DNA of 64,000 nucleotides. Origin: Chitinophaga sp. CF418 (GTDB lineage: Bacteria; Bacteroidota; Bacteroidia; Chitinophagales; Chitinophagaceae). The stretch spans positions 186,001 to 250,000 of the forward strand of contig NZ_FRCN01000010.1 in assembly GCF_900142925.1 (NCBI RefSeq), in the 5' to 3' direction. Below, one piece after another: positions 18,110 to 26,582 of the stretch; positions within the stretch are counted from its first letter, which is position 1; every line of letters begins with the position of its first letter. The notes under the pieces were generated by a model. The model saw only the letters and a list, made by a program, of their open reading frames with translations. It was not told where the DNA came from and made no database searches. The position numbers and the translations under genes are program-made.

Positions 18110-20554
18110 ATGAATAAATATAGAGGATTATTGCTGCTGGCTATCATGGCCATGAGTGTACGCGGTATGGCCCAGATACGTCAGGAATACCTGCTGGAAA
18201 AGAACTGGAAGTTTGCGAAAGGAGATCATCCGGAAGCTATTCAGCCTTCGTTTGATGATAAACTATGGGAGTCTGTCACCGTCCCTCACGATTGGGCTAT
18301 TAACGGCCCTTTCGATGGCAACAACGATATACAGAAAGTAAAGATCGAGCAGAACGGTGAGCAGGAAGCAACCATGAAAGCTGGCCGTACCGGCGGTTTG
18401 CCTTTTATCGGCACGGGCTGGTATCGTTTGTCGTTCGCTGTACCCGGATTAGAAGCAGGCAAAAGAGCTGTACTGCTATTTGACGGTGCCATGAGCAATG
18501 CTGTGGTTTATGTCAATGGTAAGAAAGTGGGCAACTGGCCATATGGCTACAATTCTTTCTCTTTTGATGTTACTGATTATGTCCGGGCAAAAGCTCAGAA
18601 TACACTGGCCGTAAGACTGGAGAACTTCGAACAGGCGTCCCGCTGGTATCCCGGTGCGGGCCTGTACCGTAATGTTCATCTGATCGTGACAAACGATACC
18701 CATATTCCTGTATGGGGTACCTACGTCACCACTCCTGTTGTGAATAAAGAACAGGCAACTATCCAGCTGCTTACTAGCATTGACAGATCTGCCAAAGCTC
18801 AAACAGTGGAAGTAAGAACAATATTATTGAATGCTGCCGGCAAAAAGGTGGCTACAGTTACTACATTGGTGCCGGCCGACAGCACCATTGCCAGACAACA
18901 GTTCATCATCAAACAACCTGCTTTATGGTCGCCGGAAACACCGGCATTGTATAAAACCATTACCCGCCTGTATGAAGGCGGTCAGCTGAAAGATGAATAT
19001 GAAACACCTTTTGGCATCCGTTCTATTGAATATAAAGCCGGTAAAGGGTTTCTGCTGAACGGCCAACCGAGGAAGTTCAAAGGCGTATGTAATCACCATG
19101 ATCTTGGTCCGCTGGGGGCAGCTATCAATACAGCCGCGCTGCGCAGGCAGGTCAGGTTACTAAAGGATATGGGTTGTGATGCCATCCGTACGTCACATAA
19201 TATGCCGGCGCCCGAGCTGGTAAAACTCTGTGATGAAATGGGCATCATGCTGATGGTGGAATCATTCGACGAATGGAAAGCGCCCAAGGTAAAGAATGGC
19301 TACAGCCAGTACTTTGATGAGTGGGTAGAAAAAGACCTGGTCAACATGGTACATCACTACCGTAACAATCCTTCCAATATCATGTGGAGCATAGGCAATG
19401 AAGTACCTGATCAGAGCTCTCCTGATGGTAAGGATATCGCCCGCCGCCTGCAGGACATCTGCCACCGGGAAGATCCTACAAGACCCGTAACAGCGGGTAT
19501 GGACCGCATTGATGATGCCCTTAACAAGGGTTTTGCGGCAGTACTTGATATTCCTGGCTTTAATTACAAGCCGCAGCGTTATCCGGAGGCGCACAGTAAA
19601 CTGCCGCAGGGCTTTTTAATGGGCACTGAAACTGCATCTACTGTAAGCTCAAGAGGTGTATATAAATTCCCGCTGGCCTTCCATAAAGGGAAGATGTATG
19701 ATGACAACCAGTGCTCCTCATATGATTTCGAAGCCTGTTCCTGGTCGCAGGTGCCCGATGATGAATTTGTACAGCAGGATGATCTTGACTATGTGATCGG
19801 GGAGTTTGTCTGGACGGGGTTTGATTATCTGGGAGAACCTACTCCATACGATTCAAAATGGCCTTCCCATAGTTCTTATTTCGGCATTTTTGATCTGGCA
19901 GGCATACCGAAAGACCGTTTCTATCTTTACAGGAGTAAATGGAATACTCAACAGGCCACACTCCATCTCCTACCCCACTGGACATGGCCCGGCCGCGAAG
20001 GACAAATTACACCGGTGTTCTGTTATACCAGCTATCCAAGTGCTGAACTCTTTGTGAATGGTAAAAGTATGGGTAAGCTTTCCAAAGACACATCCAGTCA
20101 TCAGCACCGTTACCGCCTGATGTGGAAGGATGTGGTTTACCAGCCGGGAACTATCAAAGTAGTAGCATATGATAAAAATGGCAAAGCAGTGGCGGCAGAC
20201 AGTGTCAGGACCGCCGGTGCACCGCATCATATTGTGCTGGAAGCTGACCGCAGCAGTTTATTTTCCGATGGAAAAGATCTGGCCTATATCACTGCCAGCA
20301 TCGTTGACAAAGACGGTAATCTTTGTCCTGATGCCACCAATGAACTGCATTTCAAAGTAACAGGCCCCGGCAGTTTCAAAGCAGTGGCCAATGGAGACGC
20401 CACCAGCCTGGAGCCGTTCCAGTTGCCACAGATGAAGGCGTTTAGCGGAAAGCTGGTGTTTATTGTTCAGTCAGCGGAAAAAGGGGGTACTATCAAAGCG
20501 GGTGTGGAAGCCGAAGGTTTGCAGGCAGCGTTATGTACAATAAAAGTGCAATAG
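18110..20554 (+). CDS. GH2 beta-galactosidase with C-terminal DUF4982/Ig-like domains
   Basis: An 814-residue secreted enzyme (signal peptide to about residue 21, GMAQ). Order: sugar-binding jelly roll (25-195), immunoglobulin-like GH2 domain (200-305), TIM barrel (310-600), then a DUF4982-type domain (TSYPSAELFVNGKSMG, about 643-658) and an Ig-like C-terminus. Acid/base is Glu431 in SIGNEVPD; nucleophile candidate is Glu507 in MGTETAS; the barrel motif IRTSHNMP is at 359-366. It is the last gene of the susC operon (3-bp gap). It should release terminal galactose from oligomers made by GH53. It is clearly different from the shorter GH2 at 2624-4468, so the two probably differ in linkage or location. 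Confidence 0.93.
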   Translation: MNKYRGLLLLAIMAMSVRGMAQIRQEYLLEKNWKFAKGDHPEAIQPSFDDKLWESVTVPHDWAINGPFDGNNDIQKVKIEQNGEQEATMKAGRTGGLPFIGTGWYRLSFAVPGLEAGKRAVLLFDGAMSNAVVYVNGKKVGNWPYGYNSFSFDVTDYVRAKAQNTLAVRLENFEQASRWYPGAGLYRNVHLIVTNDTHIPVWGTYVTTPVVNKEQATIQLLTSIDRSAKAQTVEVRTILLNAAGKKVATVTTLVPADSTIARQQFIIKQPALWSPETPALYKTITRLYEGGQLKDEYETPFGIRSIEYKAGKGFLLNGQPRKFKGVCNHHDLGPLGAAINTAALRRQVRLLKDMGCDAIRTSHNMPAPELVKLCDEMGIMLMVESFDEWKAPKVKNGYSQYFDEWVEKDLVNMVHHYRNNPSNIMWSIGNEVPDQSSPDGKDIARRLQDICHREDPTRPVTAGMDRIDDALNKGFAAVLDIPGFNYKPQRYPEAHSKLPQGFLMGTETASTVSSRGVYKFPLAFHKGKMYDDNQCSSYDFEACSWSQVPDDEFVQQDDLDYVIGEFVWTGFDYLGEPTPYDSKWPSHSSYFGIFDLAGIPKDRFYLYRSKWNTQQATLHLLPHWTWPGREGQITPVFCYTSYPSAELFVNGKSMGKLSKDTSSHQHRYRLMWKDVVYQPGTIKVVAYDKNGKAVAADSVRTAGAPHHIVLEADRSSLFSDGKDLAYITASIVDKDGNLCPDATNELHFKVTGPGSFKAVANGDATSLEPFQLPQMKAFSGKLVFIVQSAEKGGTIKAGVEAEGLQAALCTIKVQ

Positions 20555-20570
20555 CATGCCGTTCACGGCT

Positions 20571-20669
20571 TGTCATATACCGGCCACGGGCGTAGACCAG
20601 ATACTTCAGGTTCAAGCACCTGCTCGCCGGCTGGCTGCGGATAGTACGTACGAAATCGCCGGTAGACTG
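20571..20669 (-). pseudogene. collapsed remnant of an HTCS-GH2 gene pair
   Basis: Bases 20571-20641 align with 3849-3920 of the GH2 gene (about 85 % identity by hand count: ten mismatches and one deleted base). Bases 20641-20669 align with 4702-4730 of the HTCS gene (28 of 29, the first 26 identical). On the minus strand the order is HTCS piece then GH2 piece, the same as in the intact pair, with about 780 bp missing at the join. The HTCS piece would read STGDFVRTI from the AraC domain. This is a decayed copy of the pair with an internal deletion, not a gene. Confidence 0.8.
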
Positions 20670-20684
20670 AGTAGGAAAAGTAAT

Positions 20685-23162
20685 TTATTCCTTTTGGTAT
20701 ACCGGCGTATTATCTATTCTCTTATAAATTATTTTTCCATCAGCGAAGTTTAGCACTATCTTTTCCACGCAGCGATATCGTTTGATGTTAGCAACAGTTA
20801 CATCCATTGTTTCTTCGATTACTTCTTCAAATGTCTGCGTTGAAACAGGAACTTTAACATTCGTGAATTTCAGGTTGGCGATGCGTTCGCGGCCTATACC
20901 TGGCGGCGGGATCTCTGGCTCACCGCTGGCGTGCAGGCTGTTAACGGCATTGCCTTGTGCGGTAAGGCCACAGAGCTGATTCGCAGCCTCTGAGAGCTGT
21001 TTTTCGAACTGCGGACCAGTGATCTCTCCTACGCTGTGTTTTCTTTGACCAAACAGATTTCTGGTGACAGTCATCTTGTGTTGCACTACTTCCATTTTTG
21101 TATCGGAGAACCAGATGATGCCGTCGGCTTCGTAGGTTTGGGCATTGCCTTCATTAACGGCAGCGGCCTGGCCCAGGAAACCGATCCCCTTTAATGCTTC
21201 CACCAGTGAATCTTTGCGCATACGGCCCACTTGTACGAAAGCACCTCCGCTTAATGCATCGACGAGGTATTGCAGTTCCATGCATCTGCTTTCGTATTTT
21301 TCTTCTGCAACAGGATAGCTGAGTTCTTTGTTTAGGTTGAATTTGTCGATCACCCTGGGATGGTTGAGTAAAGATTCTATTAGCCGGCTGTAATCAGCAT
21401 TCTTTTTTGATAGCGTACTAATTCGTAAAGAGGTTAATTTGCTTCTTAGTGCCTCTGATCCTTCCAGGTAGGGGAATAATTGTTCATCAAGTGCTCTTTC
21501 ATCGTTTCTGATTGCTTTGAGGTCGATTATGACGAGGTTAACTGCTTTGCCTATTGCGTTATTATATCTTGATTTAATTTGCTTTTTCTCTTCGATCAGG
21601 TTCGGCAATTGATCATCTTCTTTCGCCTCGCTTGTTTGTTGACGAAGGGATTTGATGTCCCGATATTCTTTCAGTTCCTCTTCGATATCTTTTTTCTTTT
21701 TGTCTATCCATGATGACAGGGCTTTCGCTTCGGGCAAGGGCTTCTTGAGTTCCGGGAAACGGGATGCCAATACCGCTGTTTGTTTGGTATGACTGAATAT
21801 ATGTGCCTGAATGAATTCTATATCTTCATTTTTTAATAATTCATAGAGTGATTTCACTTCGTCGTGTAAGAGCTTGTAATCACTAAAAGTATTGCTGTTA
21901 TCCTCGATTTCGCCACCGAAATCATGATAGTCTGCCAGGTCCTGATCTGCGGTTGCAGAAATTGCCTCTAGTTGCTGCTGGTTTTGCATTTGCTGAGCCA
22001 ACATCTGGTTTTGTTCTTCCAGCTTTTTCACGGCAATATCGTATTCCTTACGGATTGTAACGACCTGGGCATTCAGTATATCATATTCCCGGGCACATTT
22101 TTCATACGAGGCATAAAGCTGTGGCAGTGCACGTCTGGCCTCTTCTACTAATTCTATAAAAGGCACCAGTTCTTCTATTTGTTGCTGAAGTTCTTCTATC
22201 GAAAAACGGGCATCTTCTTTTCCTCTTAGCTTCTTTTCCCGCTCAGTAAAAAGTATCTTTTTAGTAGAGGTATCACTTGCTTTTCTTGCATTGCTGATAT
22301 CTTTTTTAGACTGATCCAGTGCGGGTTCAATAATAGTTGTACTTGCACTCCTTAAAGCCGACAGTAATTGAACGGCCTCCTTATAATCTACCGCATTGAT
22401 TAAATTACTTTGTAGTATTTCAAACTTCTCAGAAAATTCAGCATTGAGGTCAATAAGCTTGATCTGTAAGTCTTCCCAGATCTTTATTTTTTTTGTATAA
22501 GGTAACAATGCTGGCGTGCGACGGATGTTATTTTCCTCTTCTTCAATGTATATTTTACCGCTACTATCGAACAGAAAAAGCCTGGATGGTATTGATACCT
22601 TTTTTACGAGGTCAATAAGAAAAGGTATTCTTGTTGCCTGCACCTGAAGCTTCTCGTTCACAAAGCCTGCTAAATCTGTAATTTCCGTTGTTAGTTCTTT
22701 CGCTATTTCTTCACGGGTTAACAAATCAGTCTTTGGCTGATCTGGAACTGTAGTTGTGGGCGTGGCTGTGTTCTTTGGTGTCTGCGCAGGTGTTGGTGTT
22801 GTTGTTTGAGTGGCAGTATTTTCTTTCTTTTTAGTTCTCTTACGTCTGCTTTTAGTAGGTTGCCCCTGAGTGGACAGAGGGAGTTTTTTTTTATCATCAT
22901 CGTCATCTCCTTTTCCCAGCCCTTTCATCTCTACTTTTTCAGTAGAGCGTTGTACTACGCCTTCCCGTGCTAAGCGAAAGGGAGGAATGCTACTTCTGTC
23001 TGTTTGTACAGGTGCTGTACTTTCTGCCTGTACAGGTATTTTACTTTCTTTCAACTGAGAAGGGGCTACAGCTTCATGGGCAAGCCCATTATTAGTACTG
23101 AACTTTTCTGGAAACGCCGCAGGAATATGAGATTGCGTGGAGGGACTGTTGATCTTTTGCAT
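20685..23162 (-). CDS. large unrecognised protein; eCIS-leader-like N-terminus, coiled coil, possible nuclease-like C-terminus
   Basis: An 825-residue protein I do not recognise. There is no signal peptide. The N-terminal 1-90 region is low complexity and has FRLAREGVVQR and EKVEMKG, similar to the VVQR / EEVQMKP stretches that come before DUF4157 domains in contractile-injection-system cargo. No HExxH is present, so the DUF4157 peptidase itself is missing. Residues 90-150 are a Lys/Arg cluster and a Thr/Pro/Gln linker. Residues 150-600 are charged helices, probably coiled coil. The last about 200 residues look globular and hold Asp680 and Gln694-His-Lys696, which could be a PD-(D/E)XK-type core. 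No injection-system structural gene is in this window. It ends 15 bases from the HTCS/GH2 remnant, suggesting an inserted segment. Confidence 0.75.
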   Translation of the reverse strand: MQKINSPSTQSHIPAAFPEKFSTNNGLAHEAVAPSQLKESKIPVQAESTAPVQTDRSSIPPFRLAREGVVQRSTEKVEMKGLGKGDDDDDKKKLPLSTQGQPTKSRRKRTKKKENTATQTTTPTPAQTPKNTATPTTTVPDQPKTDLLTREEIAKELTTEITDLAGFVNEKLQVQATRIPFLIDLVKKVSIPSRLFLFDSSGKIYIEEEENNIRRTPALLPYTKKIKIWEDLQIKLIDLNAEFSEKFEILQSNLINAVDYKEAVQLLSALRSASTTIIEPALDQSKKDISNARKASDTSTKKILFTEREKKLRGKEDARFSIEELQQQIEELVPFIELVEEARRALPQLYASYEKCAREYDILNAQVVTIRKEYDIAVKKLEEQNQMLAQQMQNQQQLEAISATADQDLADYHDFGGEIEDNSNTFSDYKLLHDEVKSLYELLKNEDIEFIQAHIFSHTKQTAVLASRFPELKKPLPEAKALSSWIDKKKKDIEEELKEYRDIKSLRQQTSEAKEDDQLPNLIEEKKQIKSRYNNAIGKAVNLVIIDLKAIRNDERALDEQLFPYLEGSEALRSKLTSLRISTLSKKNADYSRLIESLLNHPRVIDKFNLNKELSYPVAEEKYESRCMELQYLVDALSGGAFVQVGRMRKDSLVEALKGIGFLGQAAAVNEGNAQTYEADGIIWFSDTKMEVVQHKMTVTRNLFGQRKHSVGEITGPQFEKQLSEAANQLCGLTAQGNAVNSLHASGEPEIPPPGIGRERIANLKFTNVKVPVSTQTFEEVIEETMDVTVANIKRYRCVEKIVLNFADGKIIYKRIDNTPVYQKE

Positions 23163-23369
23163 AATGTGGGTTACGAGTTATTCGATAAGTAAATTACCAA
23201 AAAAAAGTATTGTCTCCGCTTGAAATATACATTAGATTCAACAGAGCAATATTAAGGTGGTTTCAGAACTATTACCCGCTACTATGTATAACTTCGTACT
23301 TCGTCGCGTAGTGACCAGCGCCCCCTTTCTGCAGAGGTTCTTACTTTAGCATTTTTAACCTGGTAAGGT

Positions 23370-23591
23370 TCACTGCCTGTCCTGGTAACCGTATTCTTCA
23401 CCTTCCGCCAGTTCCCGGCCGGTGTATACACCGTATTTCAATACGGTATACACCATCCATATTACCAACAAAGGTGAGATAAGGAACATACGGACGGCCA
23501 GCCATTGTGTCTGTTCGATCTGTAACAATATACAATACGATAGCAGATATGCCGTGACGGCTATCACTGAGAAAGTGGAATTCCTAAGCAT
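23370..23591 (-). CDS. small two-helix membrane protein
   Basis: A 73-residue protein with two hydrophobic helices (about 8-24 and 33-52) and an acidic tail (GRELAEGEEYGYQDRQ). The clean two-helix pattern and the charged C-terminus suggest a real small inner-membrane protein of the type common but unnamed in this phylum. It stands alone between the large unknown gene (207 bp away, on the same strand) and the divergent beta-lactamase-like gene. Function unknown. Confidence 0.6.
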   Translation of the reverse strand: MLRNSTFSVIAVTAYLLSYCILLQIEQTQWLAVRMFLISPLLVIWMVYTVLKYGVYTGRELAEGEEYGYQDRQ

Positions 23592-23699
23592 AACACAGGT
23601 TTACCTGTTATGCCGCAAAATATGCGCCAGGGAGAGACTTATCTTTTGAGGAAATTTCCGGTACTGTTTTATATCTTAGGGCAAACGTCGATATAAAAC

Positions 23700-24578
23700 A
23701 TGTACCGGTTCCTCTTTTTATTCATACTTCTTCCAACACTGGCATTTTCACAACAGGATCGCAAACTTGAAAAGGGGTTGCGGGAACTCATCAAGGACTT
23801 CAACGGAGATATAGGTATCTATGTCCGAAACCTTAAAACCGGCCGTTATATGGGTATTAATGAAGACACCATCTTCCCCACAGCCAGTATTGTAAAGATC
23901 CCCATCCTGGTAGGCGTGTTTGATAAGATCGAGAAGGGTGAACTCAAATACCATCAGCCGTTCATTTACCGGGATTCCATCAAATACGGAGGCTCCGGAT
24001 TAATGCAATTCTTCAAAGACAGCACCGAAACAGACCTCAGTGTATTACTGGCATTAATGATGTCTTACAGCGACAATACCACTTCTCTATGGAACCAGGC
24101 GCTAGCCGGTGGCGGACAGCGTATTAATGAACTGATGGAACAATACGGCTTTTCCGTTACCCGGGTGAATTCCCGTACGCCGGGACGTGAGGGCATCAGG
24201 AATATATACGGCTGGGGCATGACCACCCCACATGAGATGGCTGAGCTGGTGGTGAAGATCCGCCAGGGCGAGATCATCAGTAAAGCCGCTTCTGAACGGA
24301 TGTACCGCCTGATGACACATGGGTATTACGATGAAACAGGACTCTCCCAGATCCCGCCTTATGTGCAGGCAGCACATAAAACAGGTTCTGTAGACGCTTC
24401 AAGGTCTGAAGTGATATTGGTAAATGCGCCACATGGGGATTATGTGTTCTATGCAGGCACAAAGAACAATAAAGATCAGCGCTGGACAGATGAGAATGAA
24501 GCGGAAAACCTCATAAGAAAGATTTCGAAGTATCTATGGGAGTATTTTGAGCCTTCAGGACGCAGGAGGAAGCCTTAG
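23700..24578 (+). CDS. class A beta-lactamase-like serine hydrolase
   Basis: A 292-residue periplasmic protein with a signal peptide (cut near AFS, residue 17). All class A motifs can be seen: S63-I-V-K66 (SxxK), S124-D125-N126 (SDN), E164-G-I-R-N168 (the E166xxxN170 position of the omega loop) and K227-T-G (KTG). The length fits class A. It either hydrolyses beta-lactams or is a related house-cleaning serine hydrolase; presence of the omega-loop Glu favours true lactamase chemistry. It is monocistronic. The BlaI/M56 pair in this window is 34 kb away and there is no BlaI-type operator in front of this gene that I can see. Confidence 0.85.
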   Translation: MYRFLFLFILLPTLAFSQQDRKLEKGLRELIKDFNGDIGIYVRNLKTGRYMGINEDTIFPTASIVKIPILVGVFDKIEKGELKYHQPFIYRDSIKYGGSGLMQFFKDSTETDLSVLLALMMSYSDNTTSLWNQALAGGGQRINELMEQYGFSVTRVNSRTPGREGIRNIYGWGMTTPHEMAELVVKIRQGEIISKAASERMYRLMTHGYYDETGLSQIPPYVQAAHKTGSVDASRSEVILVNAPHGDYVFYAGTKNNKDQRWTDENEAENLIRKISKYLWEYFEPSGRRRKP

Positions 24579-24627
24579 CTCATTTTGGCCTTAAAACAGG
24601 CTAAAAACCGGCCGTATGTGGCTGAGA

Positions 24628-25479
24628 TTAATTACTCAGTTTTCTTTCGCCCAACCATTTGACCATAGCCGGGTCACGATGATCGAAAAAGCTGCTCGCT
24701 TTCATATCCAGCCCTTTAATTGCCTCCATATCCTCTGCGTTCAGCTTGAAATCAAAAATGTCGAAGTTTTCTGCCATACGTTCTTTTCGTACAGATTTCG
24801 GGATGGCAACAACACCACGTTGTGTAAGCCAGCGAAGGATTACCTGAGCAATAGATTTATCATATTTGCGACCTATAGACAACAAGAGCTCATTGGAAAA
24901 AATATCATTCTTTCCTTCAGCAAACGGCCCCCAGGATTCGATCTGTACGCCATTCTCTATCAGGAACTGCTGATTCTCTGATTGTTGATGAAAAGGATGA
25001 GTCTCTACCTGGTTCACAGCCGGAATAATCTCATTATGAACAATCAGGTCAATCAGTCTGTCAGGATGAAAATTACTTACGCCAATTGCTCTTACCTTTC
25101 CTTCTTTATATAGCTCTTCCATCGCCCGCCATTCCCCATACACGTCACCAAAAGGCTGATGGATCAGATAAAGATCTAAATAATCCAATTGCAGTTTCTT
25201 CAGCGAATTTTCAAAAGCCAATTTGGCCCCCTCATACCCATTAGATTGAATCCAGAGTTTGGTGGTAATAAATAATTCTTCTCTGGGCACGCCGCTACGC
25301 TTAATGGCTCTGCCTACCGCTTCTTCATTCATATAGGAAGCGGCGGTATCTATCAATCTGTAGCCCGTTTCAATAGCATCCACTACGCTTCTTTCACACT
25401 CCGCCTGATCAGTAACCTGGAATACGCCAAATCCCAGGATAGGCATTTCAACACCATTGTTTAATTTAACTGTTTGCAT
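24628..25479 (-). CDS. aldo/keto reductase
   Basis: A 283-residue cytoplasmic NADPH-dependent aldo/keto reductase of the AKR5/2,5-diketo-gluconate reductase type. The catalytic tetrad is visible: Asp44 (RLIDTAASY), Tyr49, Lys74 (TTKLW) and His107 (YLIHQPF). The NADP-binding C-terminal motif IPKSVRKERMAEN is also present. It is divergent from an AraC regulator with 200 bp between the starts, and repeated and inverted motifs in that gap suggest the regulator controls it. The physiological substrate cannot be told from sequence. Confidence 0.93.
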   Translation of the reverse strand: MQTVKLNNGVEMPILGFGVFQVTDQAECERSVVDAIETGYRLIDTAASYMNEEAVGRAIKRSGVPREELFITTKLWIQSNGYEGAKLAFENSLKKLQLDYLDLYLIHQPFGDVYGEWRAMEELYKEGKVRAIGVSNFHPDRLIDLIVHNEIIPAVNQVETHPFHQQSENQQFLIENGVQIESWGPFAEGKNDIFSNELLLSIGRKYDKSIAQVILRWLTQRGVVAIPKSVRKERMAENFDIFDFKLNAEDMEAIKGLDMKASSFFDHRDPAMVKWLGERKLSN

Positions 25480-25527
25480 ATCTCTATATCTTAATATTTA
25501 AGAAACCTTGTACTTCTGCCCGGTCGG

Positions 25528-25617
25528 TACCAACATTGCAGATTTCACAAAAGTAGGAAGTGGAGAAAGGGGATTTAGTAGACAGATTCCTGCTTTTACT
25601 ACCAATATTGCTGATTC
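25528..25617. promoter_or_regulatory. direct and inverted repeats between aldo/keto reductase and AraC genes
   Basis: Two 18-bp direct repeats (starting TACCAA at 25528 and 25600, 15 of 18 identical, 72 bp apart) flank an 11-bp near-perfect inverted repeat (25550-25560 with 25587-25597). Such paired half-sites in a divergent AraC/target gap are typical of AraC-family operators; binding is inference. Confidence 0.45.
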
Positions 25618-25652
25618 GCCCTGTCTAATAGCCCACATGACACTATTATGCA

Positions 25653-25660
25653 TAAATTTG
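25653..25660 (+). promoter_or_regulatory. -7 box TAAATTTG of the AraC gene
   Basis: Exact match to the Bacteroidota -7 consensus TAnnTTTG, 19 bases before the ATG at 25680. No clear TTTG lies at the -33 position. It argues against the in-frame GTG at 25662 as start. Confidence 0.4.
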
Positions 25661-25679
25661 AGTGACAAATCTGATTGAC

Positions 25680-26576
25680 ATGGATAAGGAATATTACTTC
25701 AAATCTGTCAACGAATACAACGCATTCAATAACCATGATACGATGCATCCGCTGGTCAGTGTACTTGATTTTTCAAAAGCTAAGGAAAGAACCGGCTCTA
25801 AGATGCACTTTGAGATATTCTGTATCTTTTTGAAAGATGTAAAGTGTGGAGATTTGAAATATGGTCGTCAGTATTACGATTACCAGGCAGGTACGCTCGT
25901 TTTCATTTCGCCAGGACAGGTTATCGATGTAGAAAATAAGGTGGACTATTACCAGCCTATGGGGCATGGCTTAGTATTCCATCCAGACATGCTCCTGGGC
26001 ACTTCGCTAGGAAAGAGCATCGCAGAACACAATTTCTTCAGTTACCAGACCAATGAGGCGCTGCACCTTTCAACTAAGGAGCGCCAACTTGTACTAGATC
26101 TCTTTGCAAAGATTGAAACTGAATTACAACAATCCGTTGACAAGCACAGTAAGAAGGTTATTGCATCGGGCATAGAATTATTACTAAACTATTGTGACCG
26201 ATTTTACGATCGGCAATTTATTACCAGAGACGCAGTAAATAAAGGCGTTTTAGAGAAATTCGAAGAATTATTAAATGGGTACTTTATTTCCGAAAAGCCA
26301 TATTCTATTGGGTTGCCAAGTGTGGCCTATTGTGCAGGAGAACTACATTTTTCAGCGAAGTATTTTGGTGATCTGATTAAGAAAGAAACAGGAAAATCTG
26401 CGCAGGAATACATTCAGAATAAAATTATTGATGTAGCTAAAAATAAGATTTTTGGCAGCGATAAAACAATCAATGAAATTGCCTATGAGTTGGGTTTTAA
26501 ATACCCCCAACATTTTGCCCGTCTGTTTAAAAAACGCGTTGGTTATACACCAAATGAGTTCAGGTTATTAAGCTGA
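25680..26576 (+). CDS. AraC family transcriptional regulator
   Basis: A 298-residue regulator with an N-terminal cupin-like sensing domain (about 10-170) and a C-terminal AraC double HTH (ELHFSAKYFGDLIKKETGKSAQEYI and INEIAYELGFKYPQHFARLFKKRVGYTPNEF). I chose the ATG at 25680 rather than the GTG at 25662 because a -7 promoter box ends at 25660. It is divergent from the aldo/keto reductase, which it most likely controls. Its stop is only 6 bases from the stop of the convergent outer-membrane protein gene. Confidence 0.9.
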   Translation: MDKEYYFKSVNEYNAFNNHDTMHPLVSVLDFSKAKERTGSKMHFEIFCIFLKDVKCGDLKYGRQYYDYQAGTLVFISPGQVIDVENKVDYYQPMGHGLVFHPDMLLGTSLGKSIAEHNFFSYQTNEALHLSTKERQLVLDLFAKIETELQQSVDKHSKKVIASGIELLLNYCDRFYDRQFITRDAVNKGVLEKFEELLNGYFISEKPYSIGLPSVAYCAGELHFSAKYFGDLIKKETGKSAQEYIQNKIIDVAKNKIFGSDKTINEIAYELGFKYPQHFARLFKKRVGYTPNEFRLLS

Positions 26577-26582
26577 TAGGTT

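Noticed and set aside
23700..24578. Regulation of the beta-lactamase-like gene by the BlaI/M56 pair
   Set aside because: The genes are 34 kb apart and I see no TACGA-N6-TCGTA dyad in front of the lactamase-like gene.
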